The notes: a model not told the origin generated them from the letters alone. A stretch of 64,000 nucleotides of DNA from Pectobacterium brasiliense (GCF_013449685.1 NZ_JACDSF010000066.1:25686-89685); one strand, 5' to 3'; positions 49,862 to 61,655 are shown, counted from the first letter of the stretch. Numbers and translations are program-made.

Positions 49862-50698
49862 TCAGGATTTAGGTTGTTGATCCAACGGGGCAAAGGTGAA
49901 ATCGCCGCGCGGCTGGGATGACTTCGTGCTCGGCCCAAACCAGCGATCGTAAATCGTCTTCGCTTCACCCTGTTTTTCCAGATTAATCAGCGTGTCGTTA
50001 ATTTTCGCCGTCAGACGCTCTTCGCCCTTCGGAATCCCAACACCCTGATACTCTTTGGTAATGCTGAACGGAGAGATTTCAAACTCAGCCTTCTGTGCAT
50101 CGGGCACGTTAGCCAGCAGGCCGACCAGCTTGGCATCGTCCTGCGTGATGGCCTGAACGTTGCCGTTACGCAGCGCGGCAAAGGCCAGCGGCGTATCGTC
50201 GTAGGAAATCACTTTGGCCGTCGGATAATGCTCACGCAGGGTAATTTCCTGCACGGTGCCTTTATCCGCGCCAATACGCAGCGTTTTGATGTCTTCCGGC
50301 GTTTTCAGCACGCCTTTACGGGCGATGAATTTTTGCCCAGTAGCGAAGTAAGGGATACTAAAGTTAACCTGCTTGGCACGCTCATCCGTAATGGTGAAAT
50401 TCGCGGCAATCAGATCGACTTTCTGCGAACTTAACAACGGAATGCGGTTAGCCGGGTTCGTCGCGCGCAGTTCAACCTTCACGCCCAGCGCCTTACCAAT
50501 CGCCTCGGCGATATCTACGTCATAACCCACCAGCTTTTTGCTCTGCGGATCGACATAGCCAAACGGCGGGTTGCTGTCGAAGACAGCAATTTTCACCACG
50601 CCCGCCTTCTGAATATCATCCAGTTTATCGGCCTGTGCAGCACCAGAAATGGAAGCCAATCCGGCCAATAAAGTCACTGTCAAAATCTGCTTTTTCAT
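49862..50698 (-). CDS. Periplasmic amino-acid-binding protein (family 3)
   Basis: 278-residue secreted receptor with a Sec signal peptide (MKKQILTVTLLAGLASISGA, cleavage after AQA). Family 3 motifs: GVVKIAVFDSNPPFGYVD, VGYDVDIAEAIGKALG, LLSSQKVDLIAANFTIT and a C-terminal TIYDRWFG. The residues contacting amino acid alpha-groups are in the usual places. The exact ligand cannot be determined. First gene of the operon. Confidence 0.92.
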   Translation of the reverse strand: MKKQILTVTLLAGLASISGAAQADKLDDIQKAGVVKIAVFDSNPPFGYVDPQSKKLVGYDVDIAEAIGKALGVKVELRATNPANRIPLLSSQKVDLIAANFTITDERAKQVNFSIPYFATGQKFIARKGVLKTPEDIKTLRIGADKGTVQEITLREHYPTAKVISYDDTPLAFAALRNGNVQAITQDDAKLVGLLANVPDAQKAEFEISPFSITKEYQGVGIPKGEERLTAKINDTLINLEKQGEAKTIYDRWFGPSTKSSQPRGDFTFAPLDQQPKS

Positions 50699-50824
50699 TC
50701 CCTGCCCCTTAATATTGCTGTATTAACAGCAGGCTATCAGCAGGGCGAAAACGCGGGAAATAACATAAATAGCTATAATATAACCTTATGTTACTTCGCA
50801 ATTCTGGCAGATTATCCTGACGAT

Positions 50825-52009
50825 TCAACGCGCCTTATCAGCGTATACTGACAGAATAAACCAGGTCATCATCCCCCCAATTAGCCCCCAAAATGCCGCA
50901 CCGATTCCCCACAGCGTCAGCCCAGAGGCGGTGATCAGGAAAGTAACGACCGCGGCATCGCGCTGCTTTTCCTCCAGCAGCGCACGATACAGGCTGCCTG
51001 AAATCGTGCTGAGCAGCGCCAAACCGGCGATAGCGTGAATCAGCGGCTGCGGTAGCGCCGTGAAAAGCTGCCCGATAGAGCCGCCAAAAACGCCCGCCAG
51101 CAGATAAAAGCCACCCGCCGCGACGGCGGCAAGGTAGCGTTTCTTCGGATCGGGGTGCACATCCGACCCCATACAGATCGCGGCGGTAATCGCGGCGATA
51201 CACACGGAAAAACCACCGAACGGCGTCAAAATCAGCGCGATTAATGCCGTAACGGTAATCAGCGGTGAGATAGGAACCTGATAGCCTGCCGCTTTCAGCG
51301 TGGCAACGCCCGGTGCGTTCTGCGATGCCATCGTGACAATAAAAAACGGAATGCCAACGCCCAGCAAAGATGCCCACGAAAAATGCGGTGTAATGAATTC
51401 CGGTACAGCGAACACCAGCGGCGAATCAGAAACCGCAATTTGCCCACGAAATAGGGCCAGCAGCAGGCCAGCAAGCAGCGTCAGCACAATGGCAAAGCGC
51501 GGCAGCAGCCGACGGCTGAGCAAATAGGTTACGCACATCGCAAAAGCCAGCCAGAAATCCTGTTGCAGGGAAAGAAAGGCATCCGCGCCAAAGCGCAGCA
51601 AAATCCCCGCCAGCATTGCGGCAGAAATAGCCTGCGGAATCACATTCATCAGACGGGCAAAAAGACCCGTGATCCCACAGATAAAGATAAGCGCGGAGGC
51701 AAACAGGAACACGCCGATCGCCTCATTGAGCGACGTACCCGGCAGGCTGGTGACCAACAGCGCCGCCCCCGGCGTTGACCAGGCCGCCAGTATCGGCGCA
51801 CGGTAGTATAGCGACAGGCTAATCGACGCCAGCCCTTGGGCAATCCCCAACATGCTTAACCAACCGCCAATCTGCACTGCACTGGCACCCGCCGCTTCCG
51901 CTGCCTGAAAAATGATGGCGGCTGAACTGGTGTAGCCCACCAGCACCGCAACAAAACCGGCGATGAGGGTCGAAAAGGTGACATCTTTTAGCGCAAATGA
52001 CGCAGGCAT
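50825..52009 (-). CDS. ydcO: BenE/YdcO-family transporter
   Basis: Inner-membrane protein of 394 residues in the benzoate:H+ symporter (BenE) family, very similar in layout to E. coli YdcO (391). Segments GYTSSAAIIFQAAEAAGASA, AWSTPGAALLVTSLPG, TMASQNAPGVATLKAAGY and SASGLTLWGIG-like ASGLTLWGIGAAFWGLI are typical. Divergent from the sutR-like regulator gene as in E. coli. In E. coli the substrate of YdcO is not firmly known. Confidence 0.92.
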   Translation of the reverse strand: MPASFALKDVTFSTLIAGFVAVLVGYTSSAAIIFQAAEAAGASAVQIGGWLSMLGIAQGLASISLSLYYRAPILAAWSTPGAALLVTSLPGTSLNEAIGVFLFASALIFICGITGLFARLMNVIPQAISAAMLAGILLRFGADAFLSLQQDFWLAFAMCVTYLLSRRLLPRFAIVLTLLAGLLLALFRGQIAVSDSPLVFAVPEFITPHFSWASLLGVGIPFFIVTMASQNAPGVATLKAAGYQVPISPLITVTALIALILTPFGGFSVCIAAITAAICMGSDVHPDPKKRYLAAVAAGGFYLLAGVFGGSIGQLFTALPQPLIHAIAGLALLSTISGSLYRALLEEKQRDAAVVTFLITASGLTLWGIGAAFWGLIGGMMTWFILSVYADKAR

Positions 52010-52029
52010 GGTATACCTTCACTCTTGTC

Positions 52030-52082
52030 GTGCGCTATAACGCACAGAAAGCGTTAACATAACAGCGTGCGCTATAACGCAC
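52030..52082. promoter_or_regulatory. Twin operators between ydcO and the sutR-like gene
   Basis: Two identical copies of GTGCGCTATAACGCAC (52030-52045 and 52067-52082), 37 bases apart. Each has perfect GTGCG/CGCAC arms. They sit in the 91-base divergent gap and contain TATAA-type sequences, so a bound repressor would block both promoters. Confidence 0.8.
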
Positions 52083-52100
52083 AAGCAGGAGCCAATATTG

Positions 52101-52667
52101 ATGTCTGATGAGCTAACCCGCCGTATTGGCAATACATTGAAAACGTTAAGACAAGAGAAAGGCTGGAGCCTCACACGGGCGGCAGAAGAGACGGGCGTAA
52201 GCAAAGCAATGCTCGGCCAGATCGAGCGCGGTGAATCCAGCCCGACGGTCGCCACGCTGTGGAAAATTGCGACCGGCATGAATGTGGCGTTCTCTACCTT
52301 TATTGAACCGACGCTCGTAGATGAAGACGTGACCTATCGCTCAGGTGCGGGATCGGCATTCAGGGAGGATGAGGCGGGAATGCACGTGGTACCCCTCTTC
52401 CCCTTCGACGAAAAACTGCGTTTTGATATGTTGGTTATTGAGCTGGCGGCGGGTGCCAGCAGCACCTCATCGGCGCATGATAACGGGGTGATCGAGCATA
52501 TTATTGTGCTGGAGGGACAGTTGGAGATGACCGTTGATGGACAGACGCATTTGCTGTCCGCCGGAGATGCTCTACGCTTTGCCGCCGACAGAGAACACCG
52601 CTACCACAACCCTGCCGATACCACGGCGCGCTTCCACGATTTGATTCACTATCCTGATAAAAAATAA
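52101..52667 (+). CDS. sutR: XRE-cupin transcriptional regulator, SutR (YdcN)-like
   Basis: 188 residues (E. coli SutR 178). N-terminal HTH (RIGNTLKTLRQEKGWSLTRA, SKAMLGQIERGESSPTVATL) and a C-terminal cupin ligand-binding domain (HIIVLEGQLEMT-like and GDALRFAADREHRYHNP). ATG 52101 is preferred over the TTG one codon before. E. coli SutR affects sulfur-utilisation genes. The divergent ydcO and twin palindromes make ydcO the obvious local target. Confidence 0.9.
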   Translation: MSDELTRRIGNTLKTLRQEKGWSLTRAAEETGVSKAMLGQIERGESSPTVATLWKIATGMNVAFSTFIEPTLVDEDVTYRSGAGSAFREDEAGMHVVPLFPFDEKLRFDMLVIELAAGASSTSSAHDNGVIEHIIVLEGQLEMTVDGQTHLLSAGDALRFAADREHRYHNPADTTARFHDLIHYPDKK

Positions 52668-52687
52668 CGCCCTGCAAGCAGGGCGTT
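52660..52687 (-). terminator. Intrinsic terminator of phoU
   Basis: AACGCCCTG / CAGGGCGTT stem with a 4-base loop, followed on the minus strand by ATTTTTTA. It closes the pst-phoU operon and overlaps the last codons of the convergent regulator gene, which it may also terminate. Confidence 0.85.
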
Positions 52688-52711
52688 ATCACGATAAGCA
52701 CAAAAACTGGC

Positions 52712-53443
52712 TTACTCTTCTTCTTTCTTATCTTTCTGCGCCAGCAGCTTTTCCAGCGCATCGCCACCCAGGTGACGGAAATCCTGACCTTTGACGAAGT
52801 AGAAGATAAATTCGCAGATGTTCTGGCAACGGTCACCGATACGCTCGATAGAACGGGCGCAGAACAGTGCGGTCAGTACGCTTGGGATAGTGCGAGGATC
52901 TTCCATCATGTGGGTCATCAGTTGACGCACAATCCCTTCGTACTCTTTATCCACTTTTTTGTCTTCGCGATAAATACGAATCGCTTCGTCCAGATCCATG
53001 CGGGCAAACGCATCCAGCACGTCATGCAGCATCTGCACGGTGTGGCGCCCTAATGACTCCAGACTCACCAGCAACGGCTGATGCTGATGAGAGAATTTCT
53101 CCAGCGCGGTGCGACAGATTTTATCCGCCACGTCACCGATACGTTCCAGCTCGGAGATGGTTTTGATGATCGCCATCACCAGACGCAGATCGCTGGCGGT
53201 AGGCTGGCGCTTCGCAATAATGCGCACGCAGGCTTCATCAATCGCCACTTCCATCATGTTAACTTTGGCGTCGCCTTCAATCACCTGCTGAGCCAGATTC
53301 GCGTCCTGATTATGCATCGCGGTAATCGCGTCACTCAGTTGTTGCTCCACCAGCCCGCCCATGGTCAGGACCTGCGTGCGAATGTGTTCCAGTTCGGCGT
53401 TAAACTGACCGGAAATGTGTTTGTTCAGATTCAGATTATCCAT
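52712..53443 (-). CDS. phoU: Phosphate signalling protein PhoU
   Basis: 243-residue all-helical protein (E. coli 241) that links the PstSCAB transporter to the PhoR kinase and keeps the Pho regulon off when phosphate is plentiful. Two PhoU repeats; conserved segments [19 protein letters not shown] near residue 25 and [20 protein letters not shown] near residue 205. Last gene of the operon, 13 bases after pstB. Confidence 0.97.
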   Translation of the reverse strand: MDNLNLNKHISGQFNAELEHIRTQVLTMGGLVEQQLSDAITAMHNQDANLAQQVIEGDAKVNMMEVAIDEACVRIIAKRQPTASDLRLVMAIIKTISELERIGDVADKICRTALEKFSHQHQPLLVSLESLGRHTVQMLHDVLDAFARMDLDEAIRIYREDKKVDKEYEGIVRQLMTHMMEDPRTIPSVLTALFCARSIERIGDRCQNICEFIFYFVKGQDFRHLGGDALEKLLAQKDKKEEE

Positions 53444-53456
53444 GATGCTTCCCTAA

Positions 53457-54290
<834 letters not shown>

Positions 54291-54316
54291 TCAGAAAACG
54301 ACGCTTTCTTAGCGAA

Positions 54317-55204
54317 TTAGTGCTTCTTAGCAGAGAAAATAACGCGCGCCAGAATATTCAACAGCAGCACACACATCGTAATCAGCAATACACCCGCCCA
54401 GGCCAACTGTTGCCACTCCACAAACGGGCTCATGGCAAACTTAAATATGGTGACCGGCAGGTTAGCAATCGGATGCATCATATCCGTGCTCCAGAACTGA
54501 TTCGACAGAGACGTAAACAGCAACGGTGCGGTTTCCCCAGCGATACGTGCGATGGCCAGCAATACCCCAGTGATAATGCCCGATACCGATGCCTTCAGCG
54601 TAATCGCAGAAATCATTTTCCATTTCGGCGTACCCAGTGCATAAGCCGCTTCGCGCAGGCTATCCGGTACCAGTTTAAGCATGTTCTCGGTGGTACGAAT
54701 CACAATCGGCACCTGCAACAACGCCAGCGCAATTACGCCTGCCCAGCCGGAGAAGTGCTGCATTTTTGCCACCACCAGCGTGTAGACAAACAGCCCCACC
54801 ACAATCGACGGTGCTGACAGCAAAATGTCGTTGATGAAACGAATCACTTCGGCGATCCAGGATTTACGACCGTATTCCGCCAGATAGATACCCGCCATAA
54901 TCCCCAGCGGCGTCCCCAGCAGCGTCGCCCACAGGATCAGCAATCCACTCCCGACGATAGCATTCGCCAACCCGCCACCCGCTGTATTCGGCGGCGGCGT
55001 CATTTCGGTAAACAGCGCCAGAGACATGCCATCCACGCCTCGGGTCACGGTCGAAAACAGGATCCAGACCAGCCAGAACAGGCCAAACACCATCGTGGAC
55101 ATGGATAAAAACAGCGCAATGCGATTTTTCTGGCGGCGCCAGGCCTGCATTTTACGCCGCGAACGCTCCAGTGCAGCGTCTTGCTCTATGCCTAATATAG
55201 CCAT
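54317..55204 (-). CDS. pstA: Phosphate ABC transporter permease PstA
   Basis: 295-residue inner-membrane permease (E. coli 296), with about six membrane helices and the conserved loop [20 protein letters not shown]. Its start shares one base with the pstC stop. Forms the channel with PstC. Confidence 0.97.
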   Translation of the reverse strand: MAILGIEQDAALERSRRKMQAWRRQKNRIALFLSMSTMVFGLFWLVWILFSTVTRGVDGMSLALFTEMTPPPNTAGGGLANAIVGSGLLILWATLLGTPLGIMAGIYLAEYGRKSWIAEVIRFINDILLSAPSIVVGLFVYTLVVAKMQHFSGWAGVIALALLQVPIVIRTTENMLKLVPDSLREAAYALGTPKWKMISAITLKASVSGIITGVLLAIARIAGETAPLLFTSLSNQFWSTDMMHPIANLPVTIFKFAMSPFVEWQQLAWAGVLLITMCVLLLNILARVIFSAKKH

Positions 55205-56163
55205 TAGCGCGTCCCCTCATTTTTAGCCAGACGCATAACCATCAGCTTTGAACATGCCAGAACAATAAAGGTAATCACAAACAGAATCAGCCCTAACTCC
55301 ATCAGCGCCGCCGTGTGCAGGCCGGATTCGGCTTCGGCGAATTCGTTCGCCAGCGCAGAGGTAATACTATTGCCTGGCATATACAACGACGCGCTGTCGA
55401 GCTGGTAGGTGTTACCGATGATAAAGGTCACCGCCATGGTTTCCCCCAGGGCACGCCCCAGTCCCAACATCACCCCGCCGATCACGCCGTTTTTGGTATA
55501 AGGCAGCACAATGCGCCAGATGACTTCCCACGTTGTACAGCCAATACCGTAGGCAGACTCTTTCATCATCACCGGCGTTTGCTCAAACACATCACGCATC
55601 ACCGCCGCAATGTACGGGATAATCATGATGGCCAGAATGACGCCAGCCGCCAGAATACCAATCCCGAATGCTGGGCCGGAGAACAGCGAGCCAACAATAG
55701 GAATACCGGACAGGACGTTGCCTATCGGTTGTTGGAAGTATTTGGCAAACAGGGGAGCAAAAATAAACAGCCCCCACATGCCGTAAACGATACTCGGAAT
55801 GGCCGCCAGCAATTCAATCGCCACGCCAAGCGGACGCTTCAACCAGGTTGGTGCCAATTCGGTTAGAAATAGCGCAATCCCAAAGCTAATCGGGATTGCA
55901 ATAATCAATGCAATCAGTGAGGTCACGACAGTACCGTAAATCGGAACCAGTGCACCAAACTGTTCTGCGGGCGCGTCCCACTCTTTCGTCCACAAGAAGG
56001 CAAAACCGAACTTCTCGATGCTGGGCCAGGACGCCACCATCAGGGAAACAATGATGCCACCCAATAGCAGTAGCGTGACCAGCGCCGCCAGTTTTACCAG
56101 CGTGCTGAAGAGGATATCGCCATACTTTCCCGGGGCTTTGATAGTTGGCTTGTACTCCGCCAT
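55204..56163 (-). CDS. pstC: Phosphate ABC transporter permease PstC
   Basis: 319 residues, the E. coli length, with six membrane helices and the loop [20 protein letters not shown]. Conserved residues for phosphate passage are in the expected segments ([16 protein letters not shown]). 162 bases separate it from pstS; this gap has a GAGGT/ACCTC hairpin near 56201-56219, consistent with lower expression of the downstream genes. Confidence 0.97.
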   Translation of the reverse strand: MAEYKPTIKAPGKYGDILFSTLVKLAALVTLLLLGGIIVSLMVASWPSIEKFGFAFLWTKEWDAPAEQFGALVPIYGTVVTSLIALIIAIPISFGIALFLTELAPTWLKRPLGVAIELLAAIPSIVYGMWGLFIFAPLFAKYFQQPIGNVLSGIPIVGSLFSGPAFGIGILAAGVILAIMIIPYIAAVMRDVFEQTPVMMKESAYGIGCTTWEVIWRIVLPYTKNGVIGGVMLGLGRALGETMAVTFIIGNTYQLDSASLYMPGNSITSALANEFAEAESGLHTAALMELGLILFVITFIVLACSKLMVMRLAKNEGTR

Positions 56164-56325
56164 ACGTCTCTCTTCTCGTTTTAACTACATTTGATAAACT
56201 GTTGAAGGCAGAGAGGTTGCTATCACCTCTCCGCCCCGATACGACTTGTTATTCCACTACGTATTTCCCAGAACCTGACAACCTCATCATGCTCTGGTTA
56301 TCAACACGACGTGTCGATACACTAA

Positions 56326-57366
56326 TTAGTACAGTGCTTTGCCGCTGCTGTCTTTTACCTGAGTTTTCCAAGCTGCACGGATTTGCTCAACCACTTCTTT
56401 TGGCAGCGTGGCGTAATCCAGCGCTTCGGCTTGCTCACCGCCTTTCTTGAACGCCCAGTCGAAGAATTTCAACACTTCAGCGCCCTGCTCAGGTTTTTCC
56501 TGTTTGGTGTGAACCAGGATGAACGTGGTTGAGGTGATCGGCCATGCGTCAGCGCCTTTCTGGTTAGTCAGATCCTGAGCGAAAGACTTGCTCCAGTCGA
56601 TCTCTTTGGCTGCGTTGCTGAAGCTTGCGCCAGTCGGGCTAACCGATTTGCCATCGGCAGAAATCAGTTTGGTGTAAGTCAGGTTGTTCTGCTTCGCATA
56701 CGCGTATTCTACGTAACCGATAGAACCAGGCAGACGCTGTACGAAGGCCGCGATACCATCATTACCTTTACCGCCCAGGCCGGTCGGCCAGTTCACGGTA
56801 GAACCTGCACCAATCTTCTCTTTCCACTCTGGGTTCACTTTTGCCAGGTAGCTAGTGAATACGAAAGACGTACCAGAACCGTCAGCACGACGAACCACAG
56901 CAATGTCCTGATCCGGCAGTTTGGCATTCGGGTTCAGTTTAGTGATTGCTGGGTCGTTCCATTTTTTGATGTTGCCTAGGTAGATATCACCCAGCGTTTT
57001 ACCATCCAGCGTCAATTCGCCAGATTTGACACCAGGAATGTTCACGGCCAGCACCACACCACCGATAACGGTTGGGAACTGGAATAAACCATCCTGTGCT
57101 AATTTGTCATCAGCCAAAGGGGCGTCAGAAGCACCGAAATCGACTGTTTTAGCGATAATCTGTTTTACACCACCAGAAGAACCGATGCCTTGATAGTTAA
57201 CTTTATTACCGGTTTCTTTTTGATAGGAGTCAGCCCATTTGGCATAAACAGGCGCAGGGAATGTCGCACCGGCACCGGTGAGGTTAGCAGCAGCTAAAGC
57301 AGAAAATGCCGTCAGAGAAAAGGTTGCCGCAACAACACTGGCAAGAGTGGTACGCATCAGTTTCAT
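56326..57366 (-). CDS. pstS: Periplasmic phosphate-binding protein PstS
   Basis: 346 residues, the E. coli length. A signal peptide ([20 protein letters not shown], cleavage after ALA-A). Mature protein with [20 protein letters not shown], the phosphate-contacting [10 protein letters not shown] and [12 protein letters not shown]. High-affinity receptor of the Pst system. First gene, expressed from the Pho boxes upstream. Confidence 0.98.
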   Translation of the reverse strand: MKLMRTTLASVVAATFSLTAFSALAAANLTGAGATFPAPVYAKWADSYQKETGNKVNYQGIGSSGGVKQIIAKTVDFGASDAPLADDKLAQDGLFQFPTVIGGVVLAVNIPGVKSGELTLDGKTLGDIYLGNIKKWNDPAITKLNPNAKLPDQDIAVVRRADGSGTSFVFTSYLAKVNPEWKEKIGAGSTVNWPTGLGGKGNDGIAAFVQRLPGSIGYVEYAYAKQNNLTYTKLISADGKSVSPTGASFSNAAKEIDWSKSFAQDLTNQKGADAWPITSTTFILVHTKQEKPEQGAEVLKFFDWAFKKGGEQAEALDYATLPKEVVEQIRAAWKTQVKDSSGKALY

Positions 57367-57457
57367 AATCCCTCCTGTGGGATACTCAAACGTGTCGACG
57401 TAACGTCGTTATCTATCAGAGTTATCAAATCAGAATGTAGTTCGCAGGAGGAAAAAT

Positions 57458-57507
57458 AGGACAATTTGGTGACAGTAAAATGTACGAAATATGACAGTTT
57501 TATGACA
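57458..57507 (-). promoter_or_regulatory. Two Pho boxes upstream of pstS
   Basis: On the minus strand, TGTCATAAAACTGTCATA (57490-57507) and CTGTCACCAAATTGTCCT (57458-57475) are each two 7-mers of CTGTCAT type with 4-base spacers, the PhoB site. They lie 92-141 bases upstream of pstS. Confidence 0.85.
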
Positions 57508-57572
57508 ATGACACGGGGTGCAGGAAAACTCAGGCATCACCAGCCAGAACAGGCGTTCTGACTGGTGGAGTA

Positions 57573-57697
<125 letters not shown>

Positions 57698-57703
57698 GAT
57701 CGG

Positions 57704-57877
57704 TCAGTGAGTCTGGCTATGGCTAAGTAATTTGTACATCGTATCAGGCTTATAGCTATCACCCTGATAATAAATCGCCCAGTCGTTTACTCGCGAGACA
57801 TCAACGGAATACACACCGCCTTCCTGCATATCTTCAACGTAGAACGGAGATTGATTAATGTTCCCGTCACTACGGTG
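57704..57877 (-). pseudogene. C-terminal gene remnant beside the repeat
   Basis: A 57-residue open frame without a start codon, bounded by stops: NINQSPFYVEDMQEGGVYSV, then NDWAIYYQGDSYKPDTMYKL. The composition and reading look like real protein (a tail of an exported or toxin-related protein), but I do not recognise the family. It ends 7 bases from the repeat at 57697. Confidence 0.4.
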
Positions 57878-57906
57878 TCATGAATTTCTTGCGGTATAAA
57901 CCACCT

Positions 57907-57944
57907 AATGAAGGTAAATAACACTATGGCTATTTACCTTCATT
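57907..57944 (-). terminator. Hairpin terminator after glmS
   Basis: 14-bp perfect stem AATGAAGGTAAATA / TATTTACCTTCATT with a 10-base loop, 8 bases beyond the glmS stop. It has T-rich flanking sequence on the plus-strand side and could act in both directions. Confidence 0.7.
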
Positions 57945-57951
57945 TTAAAAA

Positions 57952-59784
57952 TTACTCTACCGTAACGGATTTCGCCAGGTTACGTGGCTGATCGACATCG
58001 GTGCCTTTAATCAGCGCGACGTGATAAGACAGCAGCTGCAACGGCACCGTATAGAAGATTGGCGCAATCACTTCTTCGATATGCGGCAGTGGAATAATCT
58101 TCATATTTTCGCTGCTAGTGAAACCGGCATCTTCATCAGCGAAGACATACAGTTCGCCGCCGCGAGCCCGCACTTCTTCGATATTGGATTTCAATTTTTC
58201 CAACAGTTCGTTGTTCGGTGCCACCACAACAACCGGCATATCCGCATCAATCAGCGCCAGCGGGCCATGCTTCAGCTCACCTGCTGCATAGGCTTCCGCG
58301 TGGATGTAAGAGATCTCTTTCAGCTTCAGCGCGCCTTCCATCGCGATCGGATACTGATCGCCACGGCCGAGGAACAGCGCATGGTGCTTGTCAGAGAAAC
58401 CTTCTGCCAGAGATTCGATGAGCTTGTCCTGAGACAGCATCTGCTCAATACGCGCTGGCAGCGCCTGCAAACCATGAACGATGTCATGCTCAATCTGCGC
58501 ATCCATACCGCGCAGGCGGCCAACACGCGCCACCAACATCAGCAGAACGGTAAGCTGAGTGGTGAAGGCTTTAGTCGAGGCCACGCCAATCTCTACGCCT
58601 GCTTTGGTCATCAGCGCCAGATCGGATTCACGCACCAGCGAGGAACCAGCAACGTTACAGATAGCCAGCGATCCCAGATAGCCCAGTTCTTTGGACAAAC
58701 GCAGTGCTGCCAGCGTATCCGCTGTTTCACCGGATTGAGACAGGGTAATCATCAGGCTGTTCTTACGCACGGCAGGCTTGCGATAGCGGAATTCGGAAGC
58801 AATCTCCACGTCGCACGGAATACCGGCCAGTGATTCAAACCAGTAACGAGAAACCATACCGGAGTTGTAGGATGTACCGCAGGCAATGATCTGAACGTGT
58901 TCAACCTTCGCCAGCAGCTCATCCGCTTTCGGGCCTAACTCAGACAGATTGATCTCGCCGTGGCTGAAACGCCCTTCAAGGGTGTTCTTGATCGCCATTG
59001 GCTGTTCGTAGATCTCTTTCTGCATGTAGTGGCGATACGCGCCTTTATCACCAGCATCGTAATTTACTTTTGATTCAATTTCTTCGCGTGCGGCAAGCTG
59101 GCCGGATTTATCAAACACGCGCACATCACGACGGGTGATTTCCGCTATGTCGCCTTCTTCCAGGAACATGAAACGGCGAGTCACTGGCAGCAGCGCCAGC
59201 TGATCGGAGGCGATGAAGTTTTCACCGACACCACGGCCAATCACCAGCGGACTACCAGAACGTGCAGCAACCAGTACGCTTGGGTCGCGGTTATCCAACA
59301 CCACCATGCCATAAGCACCGCGCAACTGTGGGATCACGCGCTTAACCACGTCAACCAGCGTTCCGCCATTCTGTTGCTGTTCAAAATGAACCAGATGGGC
59401 AACCACTTCCGTATCGGTTTCGGAGACAAAGCGATAGCCGCGACCGATCAGCAGTTCACGCAGCGGCTCGTGGTTTTCGATAATGCCGTTATGAACGATA
59501 GTGATATGTTCAGAAACATGCGGGTGTGCGTTCTCTTCAGAAGGTTCGCCGTGCGTTGCCCAACGGGTATGGGCGATGCCGGTACCGCCATGCAGTTCAT
59601 GTTCTTCGGCTGCCTGAGACAGCACCTGCACTTTCCCCAGACGGCGTAAACGGGCGACATGTCCTTCGCTGTCAACAACCGCCAGGCCCGCAGAGTCATA
59701 GCCGCGGTACTCAAGACGGCGTAAACCTTCCAACAAAATTTCAGCAACATCACGTTGCGCAACTGCGCCTACAATTCCACACAT
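57952..59784 (-). CDS. glmS: Glucosamine-6-phosphate synthase
   Basis: Glutamine:fructose-6-phosphate aminotransferase, first step of UDP-GlcNAc synthesis. 610 codons from the ATG at 59784, so that Cys2 ([11 protein letters not shown]), the nucleophile of the glutaminase domain, becomes N-terminal after Met removal; the 12 codons before it in the open frame are not part of the protein. Two SIS domains follow ([27 protein letters not shown]), and the C-terminus is LAKSVTVE. Downstream of glmU as in E. coli. Confidence 0.98.
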   Translation of the reverse strand: MCGIVGAVAQRDVAEILLEGLRRLEYRGYDSAGLAVVDSEGHVARLRRLGKVQVLSQAAEEHELHGGTGIAHTRWATHGEPSEENAHPHVSEHITIVHNGIIENHEPLRELLIGRGYRFVSETDTEVVAHLVHFEQQQNGGTLVDVVKRVIPQLRGAYGMVVLDNRDPSVLVAARSGSPLVIGRGVGENFIASDQLALLPVTRRFMFLEEGDIAEITRRDVRVFDKSGQLAAREEIESKVNYDAGDKGAYRHYMQKEIYEQPMAIKNTLEGRFSHGEINLSELGPKADELLAKVEHVQIIACGTSYNSGMVSRYWFESLAGIPCDVEIASEFRYRKPAVRKNSLMITLSQSGETADTLAALRLSKELGYLGSLAICNVAGSSLVRESDLALMTKAGVEIGVASTKAFTTQLTVLLMLVARVGRLRGMDAQIEHDIVHGLQALPARIEQMLSQDKLIESLAEGFSDKHHALFLGRGDQYPIAMEGALKLKEISYIHAEAYAAGELKHGPLALIDADMPVVVVAPNNELLEKLKSNIEEVRARGGELYVFADEDAGFTSSENMKIIPLPHIEEVIAPIFYTVPLQLLSYHVALIKGTDVDQPRNLAKSVTVE

Positions 59785-59930
59785 CGATGGTATTCCTATA
59801 AAGGTGACATATTGTGTCACCAGGGATGTCTTAGACCTGATTGTTCCGGTTTTTCCGGGTTCCCCGAGCCTTGTAGAGAGTTGGGGATTATTATGTTTTG
59901 TTCTGTGCTCTGGGAGACTAAAACACAGGA

Positions 59931-59957
59931 CAAAACAACCTCCGCCATAAGCGGAGG
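59931..59957 (-). terminator. Terminator/attenuator between glmU and glmS
   Basis: On the minus strand CCTCCGC / GCGGAGG with a 5-base loop, followed by TTGTTTTG, 16 bases after glmU. In E. coli the glmU-glmS spacer is where RNase E cuts and where the sRNA GlmZ acts on glmS; I did not identify a GlmZ-pairing site. glmS may also have its own promoter in the 150 bases that follow. Confidence 0.65.
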
Positions 59958-59972
59958 TATATTACTCAACGA

Positions 59973-61343
59973 CTATTTCTTTTTCACCGGACGTTGCCAA
60001 CCGGAAATATGCCGCTGTTTCACGCGACCGACCACCAGCTCATTCTCCGCCACATCGTGCGTGACGGTCGTTCCCGCGCCGATTGTCGCACCGCTGGCTA
60101 CGCTAACGGGCGCCACCAGTTGACTATCCGAGCCGACAAATACATCGTCACCAATAATCGTTTTGTGTTTATTTGCACCGTCATAATTACAGGTGATCGT
60201 TCCCGCACCAATATTAACACCGGAACCGATATCCGCATCACCCAAATAGCTAAGGTGACCCGCTTTTGATCCTTTACCTAAACGCGCTTTTTTCAGTTCG
60301 ACAAAGTTGCCGACATGCGCGCCCTCAGCCAGTTCCGAGCCTGGACGCAGGCGGGCAAACGGGCCAATGGTACACTCTGCTTCCAGTACGGCATCTTCCA
60401 ACACGGAATAAGGGCTGATCTCACAGTCATCGCCAATGATGCAGTTTTTGATCACGCAGCCAGCACCGATTTTCACTCGGTTGCCTAGCTTAACATTGCC
60501 TTCCACGACAACATTGACATCAATCACCACATCGCGACCATGAGCCAGCTCGCCACGCAGATCAAATCGTGCTGGGTCTAGCAGCATCACACCGGCCAGC
60601 AGCAGCTTATCCGCCTGTTCACGCTGATAAACGCGCTCCAGCGCCGACAGTTGCAGACGGTTATTGACGCCTTCAACCTCACTCAGTCGCTCGGGATGGA
60701 CCGCTTCAACACGCTGACCTTCTTCCGCTGCCATCGCAATAATATCGGTGATGTAAAACTCGCCCTGTGCGTTGTTGTTATTCAACTGGCTTAACCAACG
60801 CTTCAGATCTTTGCCGTTCGCAATCAGAATGCCGGTATTGATCTCGTTAATCTGGCGCTGTTCTTCGCTGGCATCTTTGTGCTCGACGATCCCGACTACG
60901 GCACCGTTTTCACGCACAATTCGCCCATAGCCCGTTGGATCGTCCAGCTTCACCGTCAACAGGCCGATACCGCCCTGCGGCTTAGCCTCACGTAAACGCC
61001 CCAGCGTTTGCGATGAAATCAGCGGCACATCGCCGTACAACATCAGGATATCTTCATCATCAGAAAAATGGGGCGCAGCTTGCTGCATCGCATGCCCGGT
61101 TCCCAGTTGTTCCGCCTGCAATACCCAGTTCAACGCCGGATCGGCCAATTCACGTTTTAGCAAATCGCCGCCGTGGCCATAGACCAGATGAACGTGCTGT
61201 GCGCCTGTCGTCATGGCAGCGTCAATAACGTGCTGAACCATCGGCTTACCCGCCAGTTTATGCAGCACCTTGGGAAGGTCGGAATACATACGGGTTCCTT
61301 TACCCGCAGCGAGAATAACTACACTCATCGCACTATTTGACAT
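59973..61343 (-). CDS. glmU: Bifunctional UDP-GlcNAc pyrophosphorylase/GlcN-1-P acetyltransferase
   Basis: 456 residues from the ATG at 61343 (AGGA 5-6 bases upstream), equal to E. coli GlmU. The N-terminal uridylyltransferase has [20 protein letters not shown]; the C-terminal left-handed beta-helix has the hexapeptide repeats ([18 protein letters not shown]) and the acetyltransferase loop [10 protein letters not shown]. Makes UDP-GlcNAc for peptidoglycan and LPS. Confidence 0.98.
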   Translation of the reverse strand: MSNSAMSVVILAAGKGTRMYSDLPKVLHKLAGKPMVQHVIDAAMTTGAQHVHLVYGHGGDLLKRELADPALNWVLQAEQLGTGHAMQQAAPHFSDDEDILMLYGDVPLISSQTLGRLREAKPQGGIGLLTVKLDDPTGYGRIVRENGAVVGIVEHKDASEEQRQINEINTGILIANGKDLKRWLSQLNNNNAQGEFYITDIIAMAAEEGQRVEAVHPERLSEVEGVNNRLQLSALERVYQREQADKLLLAGVMLLDPARFDLRGELAHGRDVVIDVNVVVEGNVKLGNRVKIGAGCVIKNCIIGDDCEISPYSVLEDAVLEAECTIGPFARLRPGSELAEGAHVGNFVELKKARLGKGSKAGHLSYLGDADIGSGVNIGAGTITCNYDGANKHKTIIGDDVFVGSDSQLVAPVSVASGATIGAGTTVTHDVAENELVVGRVKQRHISGWQRPVKKK

Positions 61344-61655
61344 AAGCATCCTGACAATACGAAGCCACTGCCCCGCAAGAATAAAATGGCCAGCCGATTA
61401 CGGCATGAATAACCAGAGTTTACCGAAATTCCGGCATAACGCAGATAATTTTTGGTGAGTTTTTTCTGAAAGTCGCTCGCAAAGCCATGAATACTCATGA
61501 GGAAAGCATGAGAGCCTCAACAACAAAATGGCACGGGATTTTATAAAAAACAGACTTTGTTTTTAAGTATTTCCATTTGTGACACATACAAAAGAAACAG
61601 CGTTTCATTTATAGCAATATACGTAGGCGAATAATTCAATAACGAAGGAGACACA
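61344..61655. other. Divergent control region glmU / pelX
   Basis: 312 bases without a gene. It contains the KdgR-type box at 61591-61610 and a CRP-like half-site TTTGTGACACATACAAA at about 61576-61592 overlapping its left edge, both expected for a pectinase promoter. AACGAAGGAG (61641-61650) is the ribosome site of pelX. Confidence 0.65.
61591..61610 (+). promoter_or_regulatory. KdgR box upstream of pelX
   Basis: AAAGAAACAGCGTTTCATTT fits the pectinolysis repressor KdgR consensus (dyad of GAAA and TTTC arms, AATGAAAC-type). It lies about 46 bases upstream of the pelX start codon. Confidence 0.8.
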
